A stretch of DNA of 64,000 bases from Diplolepis rosae (GCA_030998225.1 JAPYXD010000698.1:21095001-21159000), one strand, 5' to 3'. Shown: positions 1 through 11,769, counted from the stretch's first letter. Translations and numbers: made by a program. Notes: generated from the letters alone by a model not told the origin.

Positions 1-329
1 CGAATTAAAAAGACACCTTGAATTTCAATTCGACATTTTAAAGTAAAAATGGTTTCAATTGGTCAATTTTTGACGAAGTTATAGACAATTGAAAGAAAGT
101 TCTCGCAAATAAATGAAAAAATTGATTTTCACCCAAAAAACGAAATTGCCGATAAATCTCAGAAAATTTTTTTTTCGGCCCAAAAAAAATAAGTATCTCA
201 TTATTTCGACTAAAGAGCAACATATTTGAATTTCGTTCCAAAATAAAATCGTGTCCTGAATGGACCAGTTGAATTGAGATGGAAAGCATCAACGTTAAAA
301 AAATAGTCACTATTTTTATTTAATTTTAC

Positions 330-3220
330 TTTATAAATATGATGAGCATTATTTTGTACCTTTGCTTTCAGTTTAACGTTTTTCGTTCGAAGAGAATTAT
401 TTTCGCTTTCTAACTCCTTTTTCTTATTTATATATTGATCACGCTCTTTCGTTACTTCAGTTAATTGGCTTTTATAGCTGTTTAACAAAAAGCCTTTATT
501 GGCATTCACAGACTCAATACGGTGCAGCCTAAACAAATTTTTATTATGTTTAGAGTATGCAATTAAAAAAAAAAAAAATAAATCCAGATGTTTATTCAAA
601 TTTTTACTGGAACTTTATTTTGTAATTCTGATTTTCATAATTCACTTTTTACTTGTTTCTTAGCTCTGAAATAGTAATGCAATTTTCATCGTCTTTTCTC
701 TTCAAATTTGTCAATTCTCGACTTTTGTGTAAATCATTAAAACGAGCATTATTATGTCTTTCATGCTGATCTTTAGTCATTTTGCTTTCCATCCATTCTT
801 TCGTATCTTCGAATTTCTTTCGCAATAACATATTTTCACTAATGAGATTATTCAGATTCATGTCAGTTATTGCGAGTTCCTTCTTTAATCTTGAGAAACA
901 CTTTTCCAGAATTTCATGCTCGTGATTTTTTTCATTCAGTGCTTTTCGCGTTTCTAGGAATTCTTGCCTTACTTTGTTTAGTTTTAAAATTGTATTTCGT
1001 AACTAGAAAAAAATTTATTACAAATAAAACTGCAAAAAAATTTGTTTACTGTTTTTATTGTAATAATAAAGAATATAAACTACTTTTTTCTGTAGCTTCT
1101 TTGAAAATTTCCCAATAAATTTCATCCGTTTCGTGCCTTTTTTTTTATAATTCAGAGCACATGGACCAAATTTTTCGAGAACAGAAGCGCAGATTTGAAT
1201 TATTTTCTCTTGTAGCATTTCATTTTTGTCGTTGGCTTCCTTCTTTATTTGTTCTAGGTTTCTTTAAAACCAATTTAAAACTTAATTATTAATTTTGATA
1301 CATTTTTCGATTTTTTAATAAATCGTTGCGATAATAATTTTTTTTTATTTCTAGAAACTTTATTTAGAAAGGTTTTGGGGATTTTTAAAAGTTTCAGCAC
1401 TTTAATGTATTTTTAAACTAGAAATTGTGAGTTTCTTGGGCATTTTTTGCCATTTTTCGACTTTGAATAATTTTTTTGTTTTTTAACCAATTATCATGAT
1501 TCTTTTATTATTTTGTTTCTCACAATGTGTAGTAACTTTTTGGGCGTGGAAAGCACTCTAGCTAAAAAAATAACTACACAATTTTTTTTTTATATTTTGG
1601 GATATTTTTATTAATTTTTTTATTTTATTTGTAACTTTTTTTCAGGAATGTTAGCTTCTTATCCACAACCAAAAAGTTGCTACGCATTTTAAGGAACAAG
1701 ATGAAAAAAGAATCATGACAATTGGTTGAAAAACAAAAAAGTTATTCAAAGTCAAAAAATGTAAAAGAAAATGCCCAAAAACTCAAAATTTTTAGTTTAA
1801 AAATACATAAAGGTGCTGGAATTTTTAAAAACCCTGAAAACCTTTCTAAATAAAGGTACTAGACATAAAAAAAAATTATATGAAAGGTCTAAACTCAACA
1901 AATAAAAATAAAAATATTTAAGGTGGCGGATTTCATTAAGTTCAAGTATTTGTAAAATATATGACACCTTTCGTATTTTTCTTTTTGATCATAATTTTCT
2001 TTCAAGATTTCTTCCACTTCTGCTTTAGTATTTCCTAGTTCTTCCTCAAGTTTGGAAATTATCATTTTGTATTTCAGTTCCAAAGAAATATTCTCTACAA
2101 ATTTCGTTGTGGTGTCTAATCGATTAACCTTTGTGGACTACAAATTTATCAAATTGTTATTTATTACTGTAATATTAATAATGAAATATTTTTTAATCAC
2201 ACTAATGTTCTAATTATCAAGTTTAGAGATATTATTTAAAAATACTGAAATATTAAGGTAGTACGATCACGAAAATTAGACCTCAGTCAAAATTAGATAA
2301 TTTTGCTTTCAAGAATAGCAATATTATTATTGAAGGGCTAATTTTAAAATGAAAAGATTATTTTTTATGAAAAAAATTTGAAGCACAAATAAATAATGTT
2401 ATTAATAAATTTTATTATTTCCCAAACTTATTTTCTTATCGCTTCGAGCCAAATTTTTAAAAATGATGCGATTCTAATAAATCACGTTTCATTTTTTTAG
2501 GAAAAAGATTCTCTAAACAACTTGACCGTTTCCGATTTTTGAAAATGAATTCTTTAATGGCTGAAATTATAAAAAAACAATTTTTCACAACAAAATTTTC
2601 ATAAACAAATTACTGTATTTGATAATAATTAATCCAATTTCAAAAATAGGAAATGGTTAATTTGTAGAGAATCTTTTTCCTAAAAAAATGAACCGTGATT
2701 TATTAGAATCGCATCATTTTTAAAAATTTCGCTCGAAGCGATAAGAAAATAAGTTTGGGCAAAAATAAAATTTATTAATAACATTATTTTTTGTGTTTCA
2801 AATTTTTTTTAATGAAAAATAATCTTTTCTCTTCCAAATTAGCCCTTCAATAATAATTTTGCTATTTTTGAAAGCAAAATTATCTATTTTTGCCTGAGGT
2901 CTAATTTTCGTGATCGTACTACCTTCATTTTTTTTTTATTCAGATAAATTTATGATGATTTTCACTGGAAATGGATTATTTATAAGCAAATATTACATCA
3001 ATATCTTTTTTTAATGCCTCTTCTATTAGCCACTGTGGTACTGGGTCATCTTCAGTGCGCCAAGTTGTGAAAGCTTCTTTTTGTTCCAAAAACTTGAACG
3101 AAGAGTTTAAATTCTTTTTATCTTTCAATATATCTAATTTGCTCCCACTTTCGTCAATATTCAAATTTGTTGTTGAAGTTTGAATGTCTACGCTACATTT
3201 TTTTTCTGTTTCTTTTTTAT
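330..3220 (-). CDS. Coiled-coil protein gene, partial, five consecutive exons
   Basis: Five minus-strand exons join without breaking frame: 3220-2997, 2137-1968, 1261-1084, 1002-653 and 528-330. Every junction is GT-AG and every phase agrees (phase 0, 2, 0, 2 at successive joins), giving about 374 codons. After an acidic, lysine-rich lead with a WRTEDDPVPQWLIEEAL stretch, the product is a long, charged alpha-helical coiled coil rich in E, K, L, N and Q (for example KLEEELGNTKAEVEEILKEN), with no membrane segment. Such proteins are often structural, for example ciliary, sperm or centrosomal; that role is inference and I do not recognise the family. The first exon starts in phase 1, so exons exist upstream; 7545-7605 is a candidate. 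The 3' end is unresolved: an acceptor at 256-257 exists, but the downstream frame looks poor. Three introns are short (74-125 nt class), while the two larger ones hold foldback elements. Confidence 0.75.
1329..1881. repeat. Foldback inverted repeat in coiled-coil gene intron
   Basis: Left arm about 1329-1560 and right arm about 1650-1881 are imperfect reverse complements: CAATTATCATGATTCTTTT on the left pairs with AAAAGAATCATGACAATTG on the right, and TTTAGAAAGGTTTTGGGG pairs with CCCTGAAAACCTTTCTAAA. It lies wholly inside the intron between exons 1968 and 1261. The termini are not clear, and it lacks the TTAAGG ends of the other foldbacks. Confidence 0.7.
2253..2927. mobile_element. TTAA-flanked foldback element, GGTAGTTCG family, copy 1
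   Basis: About 675 bp, almost entirely palindromic. The left end reads TTAAGGTAGTACGATCACG and the right end CGTGATCGTACTACCTTCA, so the TTAA target site is kept on the left and mutated to TTCA on the right. The arms share CGAAAATTAGACCTCA, a GCTTTCAAGAATAGCAATA block and TCGCTTCGAGC. No coding capacity. It lies in the intron between the 2997 and 2137 exons. Confidence 0.85.
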
Positions 3221-3273
3221 CTGAAATTGTATTTTATACTATTTTTATAATAGAAAATTTAAAAAATATTTAG

Positions 3274-3949
3274 TTAAGGTAGTTCGTTCACGAAAATTAG
3301 ACCTCAGGCAAAAATAGATAATTTTGCTTTCAAGAATAGCAATATTATTATTGAAGGCCTAATTTGAAAGAGAAATGATTATTTTTCATGAAAAAAATTT
3401 GAAACACAAAAAAATAATTTTATTAATAAATTTTATTTTTGCCCAAACTTATTTTCTTATTGCTTCGAGCCAAATTTTAAAAAATGATGCGATTCTAATA
3501 AATCATGAATCATTTTTTCAAAGAAAAGATTTCCCACAACTTCACCGTTTCTGATTTTTAAAAATAAATTCTTTAATGGCTGAAACCATTAAAAAAAAAT
3601 TTTCCAAAACGAAATTTTTATAAAAATTATATATAAATATTTGATAATGATTTATTCATTTTCGAAAATTGGAAATGGTTAAGTTGTAGGGAATCTTTTT
3701 CTTGAAAAAGTGATTTGTAATTTATTAGAAGCGCATAATTTTTTTAAATTTGGTAAGAAGCGATAAGAAAAAAAGTTGGGTCAAAAATAAAATTTATTAA
3801 TAAAATTATTTATTTGTGTTTTAAATTTTTTTCATGAAAAATAATCTTTTCACTTTCGAATTAGCCCTTCAATAATAATATTGCAATTATTGAAAGCAAA
3901 ATTATCTATATTTGCCTGAGATCTAATTTTCGTGAACGAACTACCTTAA
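3274..3949. mobile_element. TTAA-flanked foldback element, GGTAGTTCG family, copy 2
   Basis: 676 bp palindrome with intact TTAA at both ends: TTAAGGTAGTTCGTTCACG on the left and CGTGAACGAACTACCTTAA on the right. Same internal blocks as the copies at 2253 and 51560 in the same order. It lies just upstream of the 3220 exon of the coiled-coil gene. No open reading frame of note. Confidence 0.88.
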
Positions 3950-4403
3950 CTAAACATTTTTTTAGCATTTGACATTTTGATAAAAAATGTTATGACCCAT
4001 AAAATTCCAAAAATAATGCAGTTGGAAATATTAGTTTAGTTATCATGCGAGTTTGTACCATTCGTCGGTAACTGCACGTCTAGTTTTAATAGTTACCGTC
4101 AGATCCTAAGAAATGATACTCCGTCCTTTACTGACCTCTTTAGTCTCTTTTGAAGACTAATCAAGGAGACACATTGCCAAGATTTGGCCAGATATAAAAA
4201 ACATAAAAAAACAAAAATATTTCAACACAAGTCTGTGAATTTTATAATCCTGCAATTCTAGTTTTTGAAAACCTTAAAATTCTATTTAAGGTCATGTATT
4301 ACTTATCCGATTCCTAACTTACCGGCACTTTTTTTTCGTCCTTCGTATTTCCACATTAATTGAGATATTAAGTTAGAACTTTGAGTATTTAAGTGAAAAG
4401 CAG

Positions 4404-4508
4404 TAAAGAACGTTTATCTGGTCCTAAATTTTCATAATTATAAAAAAAAAATTTCAAAAATAAATTTCTTTATAATTATAAATATTTAGGAGCAGATAGA
4501 CGTTCCTT
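4404..4508. repeat. Short imperfect hairpin
   Basis: AAAGAACGTTTATCTGGTCC (4405) pairs with GGAGCAGATAGACGTTCCTT (4489) around an AT-rich centre with TAATTATAA on both sides. Probably a small miniature element; no target duplication recognised. Confidence 0.5.
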
Positions 4509-4869
4509 AACTTATTTAAAGCCATTTATCGACAGTTTTGGTCATTCAGGCCATGCCCATACAGAGCAAAATATAAAAATGAAATTTATGAAATTGAATA
4601 AAAGGCACAATAAAATTCTGTCTACTCCTAATAAATCTCTCCCAAATATAAGTCGGTAAAGTAGGAAACGATAAGTGACACTCAGCCTTAAACAAGGTTA
4701 TCAATTTTTGAATAAAAATAGCAAAAAAAGTATCCAAATTATAAAATCATTATAATATTTGCGTAATAAGCTTCTAATGATATCTTTAAAAAATACTCTA
4801 CAGGTTTAAAAATAAAAGTACTTTATTATTTTAATTCAAAGAAAGGCAATAAATCCTTGGGTAAAAATA

Positions 4870-5230
4870 TAAACCGGATATGGCAAGCCACCCGGGAGGC
4901 AAAAAAGAAAGACATTCGGAAACAAATTATCGAAGAGATCGAACGATCGATTTTCTGAATTATCGGTGCCACGACGCGGGTTGATCGTATTATATCGGGC
5001 ATTATCGGACCATATGGAATTTGGGCCCGAAAAGTAGTCCCGTGCAGGAAATTGCTAACAACTTAAACGTCGGGGCGGTTCCAGGGTCTCTGAGTCCTAC
5101 GAATCACGTGATGGATGGACCCTGGCACTCTGTAATTTGAAGGCGTTATGTGTGTATCCCTAACACGTAAACTTTATCCACGGTTTTATTGTACCCATGA
5201 CGCTTTCTTGTCCATTCTGTGTCAAAAATG
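4870..5230. other. GC-richer non-coding island
   Basis: The block is clearly richer in G and C than its surroundings and contains a CACGTG E-box core (5105 region). All frames are closed over its length and no splice-bounded exon is visible. It could be a conserved non-coding element. Confidence 0.35.
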
Positions 5231-5283
5231 ATTTTCTAAAATACCTACCCTAATGAAGTAAAACATTTAGAAAAAAATTCAAA

Positions 5284-5410
5284 GAACAAAAAAATGTATT
5301 TTTCTACTAGCGGGTCCTAAAGTGCATTTTATTGCCCCCTGCGGACCATAAAAATCTATTTTTCTACTAGCGGGTTATAAAGTGGATTCATTGTCCGGTA
5401 CGGGGCAAAT
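5284..5410. repeat. Two-copy direct repeat of about 60 bp
   Basis: The phrase TATTTTTCTACTAGCGGGT occurs at about 5294 and 5353, each followed by an ATAAAGTG-like and an ATTGYCC-like stretch. A third, weaker copy begins near 5411 (TCCATTTTTTGACTCACTAG). Related CCTAGTTGCAMAATRTACTA direct repeats follow at 5547 and 5591. Confidence 0.55.
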
Positions 5411-5851
5411 AAATCCATTTTTTGACTCACTAGTGGAAAAAAATCGCATAAAACTAGGAAAAAAAAATTATTTTACTCATGTGGTTGTTACTCTCGCTTT
5501 ACTCGGGCATCAAAACTTGACATTCGCAAAATAAACCTTTTTTTTCCTAGTTGCACAATGTACTATTTGAGACCCCCCACTAGAAAAAATTCCTAGTTGC
5601 AAAATATACTATTATTTACTAAAATGTCTTATTTTTCAGTAAAGAAAAATAAAAATGAACACATCTTGCCTTTAATTTTCATCAATTGGAGGACATAATC
5701 TGTTTAAGGTAAATTTTATTTATTTAATTTTGTATTTTTAATTAATTTTTTGAAATGAAATAAAATACATAAAAAAGCATATCTTCAAGTTTTTCTATTC
5801 ATATTCTCAGGAGTTTAAAAAAAAAAATTGATAAACAATTTAATCTAGCTT

Positions 5852-6488
5852 TTAAGGTGGTTGTCGTGCTAAAAATGAGGTCCTTGGGAAAAAAAGGAAA
5901 TGATATAATCAGTTGTGTCTTATGAAAGAAAAAACATTATTTTTTATGAATAAAATTTAAAACTTACGCAAAATAATACTTTTCATCATTTTTTTTTTGT
6001 AATAGAATTTTTTCTTACTATCGTTTTTTACAAATCTTACAAAAATAATTGATTTTTCATAAATCATAACTTAATTTTTCGGTGAACGTATTCTTTACAA
6101 TTCTGGTGTTTCCAATTTTAAAAGTAAGTGAAAAATTTTCAAATAAAGTTATTTAAAAAAAAAATATGTTTCTTTTTAAAAAGTTCTTTTAACGATTTCA
6201 GTCACCGAAAAGTTTATTTCTAAATTTGGAAACAGTTAGATTGTAGAGAATATTATCCTTGAAGAAATAAGCCATGATTTTTAAAAAATTGTTAAGAAGC
6301 GATTGCAAGATAAGATTCTATAAGATAAAGCATTATTAAAAGTATTATTTTTTATAGATTTGAAATAGATTTCACAAAAAGTAATGTTTTTCCTTTTATA
6401 AGAAATTATTAATAATATCATTTTAAGTCCTAAAATCATAGAAAAATTTTTTTTTCTAGATTTGATTTTCGGTACGATAACTACTTCA
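5852..6488. mobile_element. Diverged TTAA foldback element
   Basis: 637 bp palindrome. The left end TTAAGGTGGTTGTCGTGC and right end GTACGATAACTACTTCA are inverted relatives of the GGTAGTTCG family ends, with TTAA degraded to TTCA on the right. The inner arms also pair, for example around TCTAAATTTGGAAACAGTTA at 6220. A similar lone end (GAGACCTGATTTTTGGCACG) near 6729 suggests a further truncated copy. Confidence 0.65.
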
Positions 6489-6499
6489 AGAGAATGCAA

Positions 6500-7130
6500 A
6501 GGTGGAATTTTCTTCTACTTAAAAAATGTATCTTTTTCAGGAAACTTGATATTTTTATTTTCCATGACAAAATTTCCCAACACCAAATTCTAATGTATTT
6601 CTAAAACTGCAAAATTTTCATCACGTTTTCTCATAAATGTTACTAAAAATAAGCTGAATTAGTTCTGGCATTGAAATTCAGTTTTATATAATACATTTCT
6701 TAAAAGCATAGAAAAACTTTTTTATCCAGAGACCTGATTTTTGGCACGACAATTATTCAAAGTCATTAAGATTTAAAAGTACAAATAAAACTGAAAACTC
6801 ACGGATAAGATATTGTATTTCTGATAAGACACTAAACTGTAGTACCATTGACTCAAAAATACATTTCTTCCATCGAAATGAATATTTTTAATAAATTAAA
6901 TATTCATTCATTAACACATATATTTTATTGTATCCATATATCATATTCTTGATAGTTATAAATACAAAATTAATTATTTCCAAACTAAATTCTTCAAAGA
7001 AAATTCTTTCCTCTAGTTAAACTTAAAAAAACAAGAATTATTTTTAAAATATAAATTAGATAACGAAGCTTTTTCGCCGTGATTATTAAATTTAATAATT
7101 TGCCTTTTTTCCAAAAAAAAAAATTCAAGA
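6500..7130. other. AT-rich intronic sequence
   Basis: No gene is seen. Apart from the foldback end near 6729 it is simple AT-rich sequence with T and A runs. Confidence 0.4.
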
Positions 7131-7139
7131 GTTTATAAG

Positions 7140-7620
7140 TGCCATTGTAGAAGAAAACGTTGCCCTGTGTTCACGGACTTTTCTCAGGGTGTAAATCGAC
7201 GTAAGGGAATATTTATGACTGTTATTTCTTTAAGTGCATTTGATCTCTACAATGTACGAAAGAGGCCAAGCCACGATCGGTCCCCGGTAACGTGGAATTA
7301 TTGTAGATAATACACGGATAGTTAGTCCGCGATTAGTCTGTCCAAAGAATTATATTCCTCTCCTTTTTGTTCCCGTGCAGCCCTCAAGGCACCTTAGGAC
7401 GCCGTCATGATAAATGACCGAATCCTTTTGACTTTTTAGCTACGAACCGCTTGGTTCTCGTCTCGGGCGAAGGTCGTAGCCACAATTTTGCCGTAAATCA
7501 CAGTAAACGTTGACGTAAACGCCAGGGTAATTAGATACACTTACCGGAGGTAACCCGTACTTCTTGCGCGTCCCCCTGGATCACTTTGTTCTCAACCTCT
7601 TCCTCCTGTATAGAAGAAAA
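7140..7620. other. GC-richer island surrounding the candidate exon
   Basis: The block has much higher GC and few homopolymer runs, with several palindromic words such as CTACGAACCGCTTGGTTCTC. It contains the candidate minus-strand exon at 7545-7605, so part may be intron sequence conserved for splicing or regulation. Nothing else in it is open. Confidence 0.4.
7545..7605 (-). CDS. Candidate 61-nt exon, probably upstream exon of the coiled-coil gene
   Basis: On the minus strand a pyrimidine-rich tract ends in TTCTATACAG and is followed by 61 bases, then a near-consensus donor CCG|GTAAGTGTA. Only one frame is open; it encodes EEEVENKVIQGDAQEVRVTS plus one base. The other two frames have stops. 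The exon ends in phase 1, which matches the phase of the next downstream minus-strand exon at 3220, where the split codon would become GAT (Asp). The acidic composition fits the hydrophilic start of that exon. It sits in a GC-richer block (7140-7620), unlike its AT-rich neighbours. It could be a microexon of another minus-strand gene. Confidence 0.5.
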
Positions 7621-8074
7621 AATATTTATTGATCTCTGATTAGTAAGAGCCACAATATTATAATAGTTACAAATTAAAAAATTGTAACTCAATTCAAAAG
7701 TCATTCAGATATCAGAAAATGAGGCTTGCTTTCCAGGGTTATCCAATTTTTACAAAATAAATGGTAAACAATGCTTTTACGTCCCGCGTGAAAAACTTCC
7801 CAACGTAGACCAGTTTTTAATTGGGCGCTACGTTGGATCCAACTAGGATTTCGATATTGAGGAAAATTTGAAATTTACTAAAAAAAATTGCCATTGACCT
7901 TAAAATTACCATAAAATTTGCAACTGAAAGTCAAAATGGTCAAGATTATTGATACTTTTGTATATTATCTACTTGCTAAAGTTATCTTTAAGGTTTATCA
8001 TTCCCAAATACCTCCGGAATTCGAATAAACAGCTTCTGAGCACTTTTTAACAATTTGACCTTGATTGTACCTTC

Positions 8075-8110
8075 TTAAGGGGGGAATCCCGTGTAACAGC
8101 TCGAAAATTA
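8075..8110. repeat. Solo end of a TTAA element
   Basis: TTAAGGGGGGAATCCCG has the same TTAA plus G-run start as the elements at 34756, 46304 and 52232. No matching inverted end was found downstream within 1 kb. It may be a truncated copy. Confidence 0.45.
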
Positions 8111-8255
8111 GAGTATTTTTGGGGATGAAAAAACTAACGAATCTTTCCAAAACTTTTGTGGTCATTTTTTTTTAAATTCACTAAAAAGTAACTGGATTTT
8201 CTGAAATTCTATCTAAATTTTACGAAACTGTAACTGAATAAAACCCAAGTCACAC

Positions 8256-8430
8256 CCAGAAAACAGTTTCTTTGAATCAAAGAAACATTTCTTTGATATA
8301 CGGTCAAAGAAAAAAACCCTTCGAATTGAAGAAAGTTTTGTTGACCCCAAAAGATTTTCTTTAATGTAAACCAATCTATTTCTTTGGATCAAAGAAATGT
8401 TTCTTTGATTCAAAGAAACTGTTTTCTCAG
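8256..8430. repeat. Palindromic miniature element rich in TTTCTTTGATTCAAAGAAA
   Basis: 175 bp. CAGAAAACAGTTTCTTTG at the left pairs with CAAAGAAACTGTTTTCTCAG at the right, and the inside repeats the self-complementary word TTTGATTCAAA. The same word builds the elements at 9491 and 10000 and the arrays at 12.3 and 45 kb. Confidence 0.7.
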
Positions 8431-8814
8431 TTCACGTGTTTCAGGAAATTACGGTAGGAATTTCTAACAGTTTATCTAGAAAACGCTTAAAATTCTCGAT
8501 TTTGGGATACCATTTTTGTAATCTCCGCCAAAAATACATACAGAGCTGATATTCCGATAAAAACAAACAAACTATAAGACAGGAGCCAAAGGTTTTATGA
8601 TCATAAATCTTTCTAATGAAAATATGTAATGCAAAATTTGCCAATAAATTGGACATCGTTGAACAGGTGATATTTTAAAGTCCCAAGAGTACATTTAGCT
8701 TCAAGCTATAATTTTGATTCATAATATCGTCGTTCAATATCGATAAAAGTTTATCAAAATCTCATACGTTTACTCAAGAAGGAATAATAAAAGTCGCAAG
8801 GCAGGATATTTAGG

Positions 8815-9210
8815 ATGAATGATATGGAAATTAAAAGAGTAGCAAATAACGTGGGGCACGAATGTAAGAAACTTGGTATAAATCCCTGCTTTTATTTTTC
8901 TCTCTTAGGTATATGTACATCACTAATCCATTGGCTACCCCAGTTGCTTCAGTCTGTACCATTCCACCACAGGGGATTTTTATGTAGATTGCAAAGCCCT
9001 CTGGTACCTAATTTCAGGACTCATCGTTGTTTATCGCTGAATCCTTTTAGCTTGAGACCAACACTAGATGCCTTTTCCAAAGGTCTTGTATGCTATGACG
9101 GAAGTGTGCGACTGGCTGATATTAAAAAACTTAATTCTGTGCGACGAAAGCATTATCTTAACGACGTTTTCTCTCAGTTCATTTTCCTTCAAATTAATCA
9201 ATGTTTTTAA
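8815..9210. other. Moderately GC-rich unique stretch, coding status doubtful
   Basis: A 131-codon plus-strand frame is open here, and the centre (8900-9130) is less AT-rich than its flanks. The predicted protein has no recognisable domain, no signal peptide and odd composition, and no splice sites frame it. I treat it as non-coding or very old decayed sequence. Confidence 0.25.
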
Positions 9211-9490
9211 TGGTGTAAAAGTAACCCTATTCTTCTAATCACAAATTTTATGAATCTTCAGGGACTTTTTTTATTAATTCATTAAATATTTTATGACATA
9301 TTTGAATTTACGTTCGGTAATTTTTATTATTCTATTTTAATTTCTATATTGCTTCATAGAACATTAAAATATTGAAGCTTTATAACTTGTTCAAATAACA
9401 TCCACAATCTACCTTTCTTCAATTCGAAATAAAAACGCCTTTAGAACAAATATGAAATTATTTTATTTTAGGAAATCAACTTTTTAGGCT

Positions 9491-9871
9491 CACTCGGAAA
9501 AAATATTTGATTGAATCAAAATAATTATTTATTTGAAACACTTTCTTTGATGTAAAGAAATTTTTTGTTTCAATGAAACAAAATTTTTTTGATTCAAACA
9601 AAATATCTTTGGACCAAATAAATATTTGTTCGAATCAAATAAATTTCCACCTTAAATCAAACCAATTACATCTTTGACCATATATAAATGCATTAATTTC
9701 TTTGTTTTGAAGAAAAATTAATTTGATTCAAATGAATATTTATTTGGTTCAAAGACATTTTGTTTGAAACAAACAAATTTTATTTCATTTAAACAAATCA
9801 TTTCTTTGATCCAAAGAAAGTTGTTCAAACAAATCATTTTCTTTGATTCAATCAAATCTTTTTTTTAAGTG
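9491..9871. repeat. 381-bp palindromic miniature element, copy 1
   Basis: Starts CACTCGGAAAAAATATTTG and ends with the inverse, ATCAAATCTTTTTTTTAAGTG. It is a mosaic of TTTGATTCAAA, TTTGTTTGAA and TTTCTTTGA words. The arms are reverse complements about a centre near 9680 (CTTTGACCATATA). Same length as the copy at 10000-10380. Confidence 0.72.
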
Positions 9872-9999
9872 CTTTTTTAAATGGAAGAAATTATTTTATT
9901 TAGATTATTTATTTGATTACAAAAAATATTTATTTTTTCAAATACAATACCGGAAAAAACTTGAGAAACAGTTTATTTAATTTTATTACCTTGAACGAA

Positions 10000-10380
10000 C
10001 ACTCAGAAAAATGATTTGATTGAATCAAAGAAAATGATTTGTTTGAATGACTTTCTTTGATTTAAAGAAATGATTTGTTCAAATGAAACAAAATTTGTTT
10101 GATTCAAACAAAATATCTTTGAGCCAAATAAATATTTGTTTGAATCAAATTAATTTTTTTTTAAAACAAAGAAATTAATGCATTGATATATGGTCAAAGA
10201 TATAATTTGTTTGATTTAAGGCAAAAATTTATTTGATCCGAACAAATATTTATTCAGTCCAAAGATATTTTATTTGAATCAAACAAATTTTGTTTCATTA
10301 AAGCAAAACATTTCTTTACATCAAAGAAAGTGTTTCAAACAAATAATTTTTTTGATTCAATCAAATATTTTTTCTGAGTG
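10000..10380. repeat. 381-bp palindromic miniature element, copy 2
   Basis: CACTCAGAAAAATGATTTG at the left and AAATATTTTTTCTGAGTG at the right are inverted ends. The internal order of words matches copy 1, including the central ATATGGTCAAAGATATAA. The CACTSAG-type terminus is shared with many other miniature elements in this window. Confidence 0.75.
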
Positions 10381-10485
10381 AAGACAATTGTTTCTTTAAA
10401 TTAAAGAAAATATTTTTATCATTCATTTCTTGAATTCAAAGAAAAAAACAATTAAGAAATTTCTACAAATCAAAGAAATTTTTCT

Positions 10486-10600
10486 TTGACCGCACAGCAA
10501 TGCACAAATTTGTTTGATTCAAAGAAACTTTTTTCTGGCTGTATTTTTATTTTTATCTGCATTTACTTCTATTTATTTAAATTTAAGTTATTTTATCCTT
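10486..10600 (-). repeat. Inverted fragment of the 336-bp array unit
   Basis: CTGGCTGTATTTTTATTTTT and CTGCATTTACTTCTATTTAT are reverse complements of the segment joining successive units in the array at 12296-14110 (AATAAGAATACAGCCAG and AGAAGTAAATGCAG). The array therefore has an inverted relative 2 kb upstream. Confidence 0.6.
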
Positions 10601-11460
10601 TTCTAACTTTGATTATCCATATGTATCTTTTCTTATCCTATGCCTTATATATGTCGATCTTTATTTTGTATATGATCTGCTTATCTAAAACAATCCTTTT
10701 TATATATCTTTTACAATCTTTAGCTATCCTTATTTCTCTGAGCCCTAGTCACTCTATCCTTTCGTATCTATAACTTCTCCTTGCTTATTCCTTTTTATTC
10801 TTCTACTTATTCAAGTCAATGTTTTTCTATCCTTTTAACTATTTTCATTTACAAGTATTTTTTACAACTCAATCCTTCTACCTAAGTGTACGCATATTTA
10901 ACAGATATTTCAGTAAAACTCACCGCGTTTTTGCAAACATAAGAAATTTATCGATAAATATTAGAGACATGCCTGTTAAATTAACATTTTGAAGGAAAAT
11001 ACTTATTATGTGAATTTAACAGGAACTTCTGTAATATTCATCAAAAAATCTGTATGTTTATAAAAAAGCGGCGAAATATTTGTAAAATGTACACAAATTT
11101 TAGGCAATAACTATTTGAACTTATGGACTTATTAATTGCAACATATTTTTTTCTTTATCTTGATGGAACCAAAACCATGGCTGTACTGCCAAATTATTTA
11201 TTTCATTGCGTATCTAAAAAATTATATTTTTCCACTTTCATAAGAGCCGCTCACTTTTATTTCTTTCTTCCAGTAAATTCGAATTTTACCAAAAAATTGT
11301 TATTACTTTCTTTGAATTTAGCAAATTGGATTCATATCTCAATTTTCGAATGAAGATGATTAAATTTGTACACATACCTTGAAAATTAAATAACATTTTC
11401 ATTCTATATTGTATTTCACAACAACAAATTGGAATCACTAAAACTGCTTGTGATAAAATT
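10600..11460. other. T-rich and AT-rich sequence without a recognised feature
   Basis: The part 10600-10860 is a pyrimidine-rich tract on the plus strand with low-complexity TATCCTTT-like words; the rest is plain AT-rich. The open frames here are low complexity. Confidence 0.35.
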
Positions 11461-11640
11461 TTGCCATGGCACCGATTTGGCATCCCCCAGTTCAAAATGA
11501 AAAACCGCAGTAAATCTGGGCCAGATCTAGGGGACTGATCGTTGCAACGTCCCTAGCCGGCTCCCCCCCGCCAGATCCGGAACAGCGTTTCATTCCAGAT
11601 CAGGGCCCGATCAGAGTATTTTTGGACGGGTGATCTAAAT
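11460..11640. other. GC-rich patch with repeated AGATC/GGGCC words
   Basis: A sudden GC-rich block with CTGGGCCAGATCT, CAGGGCCCGATCAG and GCCAGATCCGG in close order, plus a C-run (CTCCCCCCCGCC). It may be the remnant of a GC-rich short repeat. No frame is meaningful. Confidence 0.3.
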
Positions 11641-11769
11641 TTTCCGATTCTAAATTTCATTAAAATATGTTTTATCCAGAAAATTATTTGAAAAGTGTTT
11701 TTTAAAATAAAAATCTATCATGAATATATTTGAATCAAGACTTCCTTTGATTTACCTTTAATTAATGTA

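Noticed and set aside
38..310. Sixth downstream exon of the coiled-coil gene from the acceptor at 256-257
   Set aside because: The phase-correct frame encodes hydrophobic, low-quality sequence and reaches a stop near 85; the better-looking frame has the wrong phase. Left unresolved.
8815..9210. 131-codon plus-strand gene
   Set aside because: No domain, signal, splice sites or codon pattern supports it.
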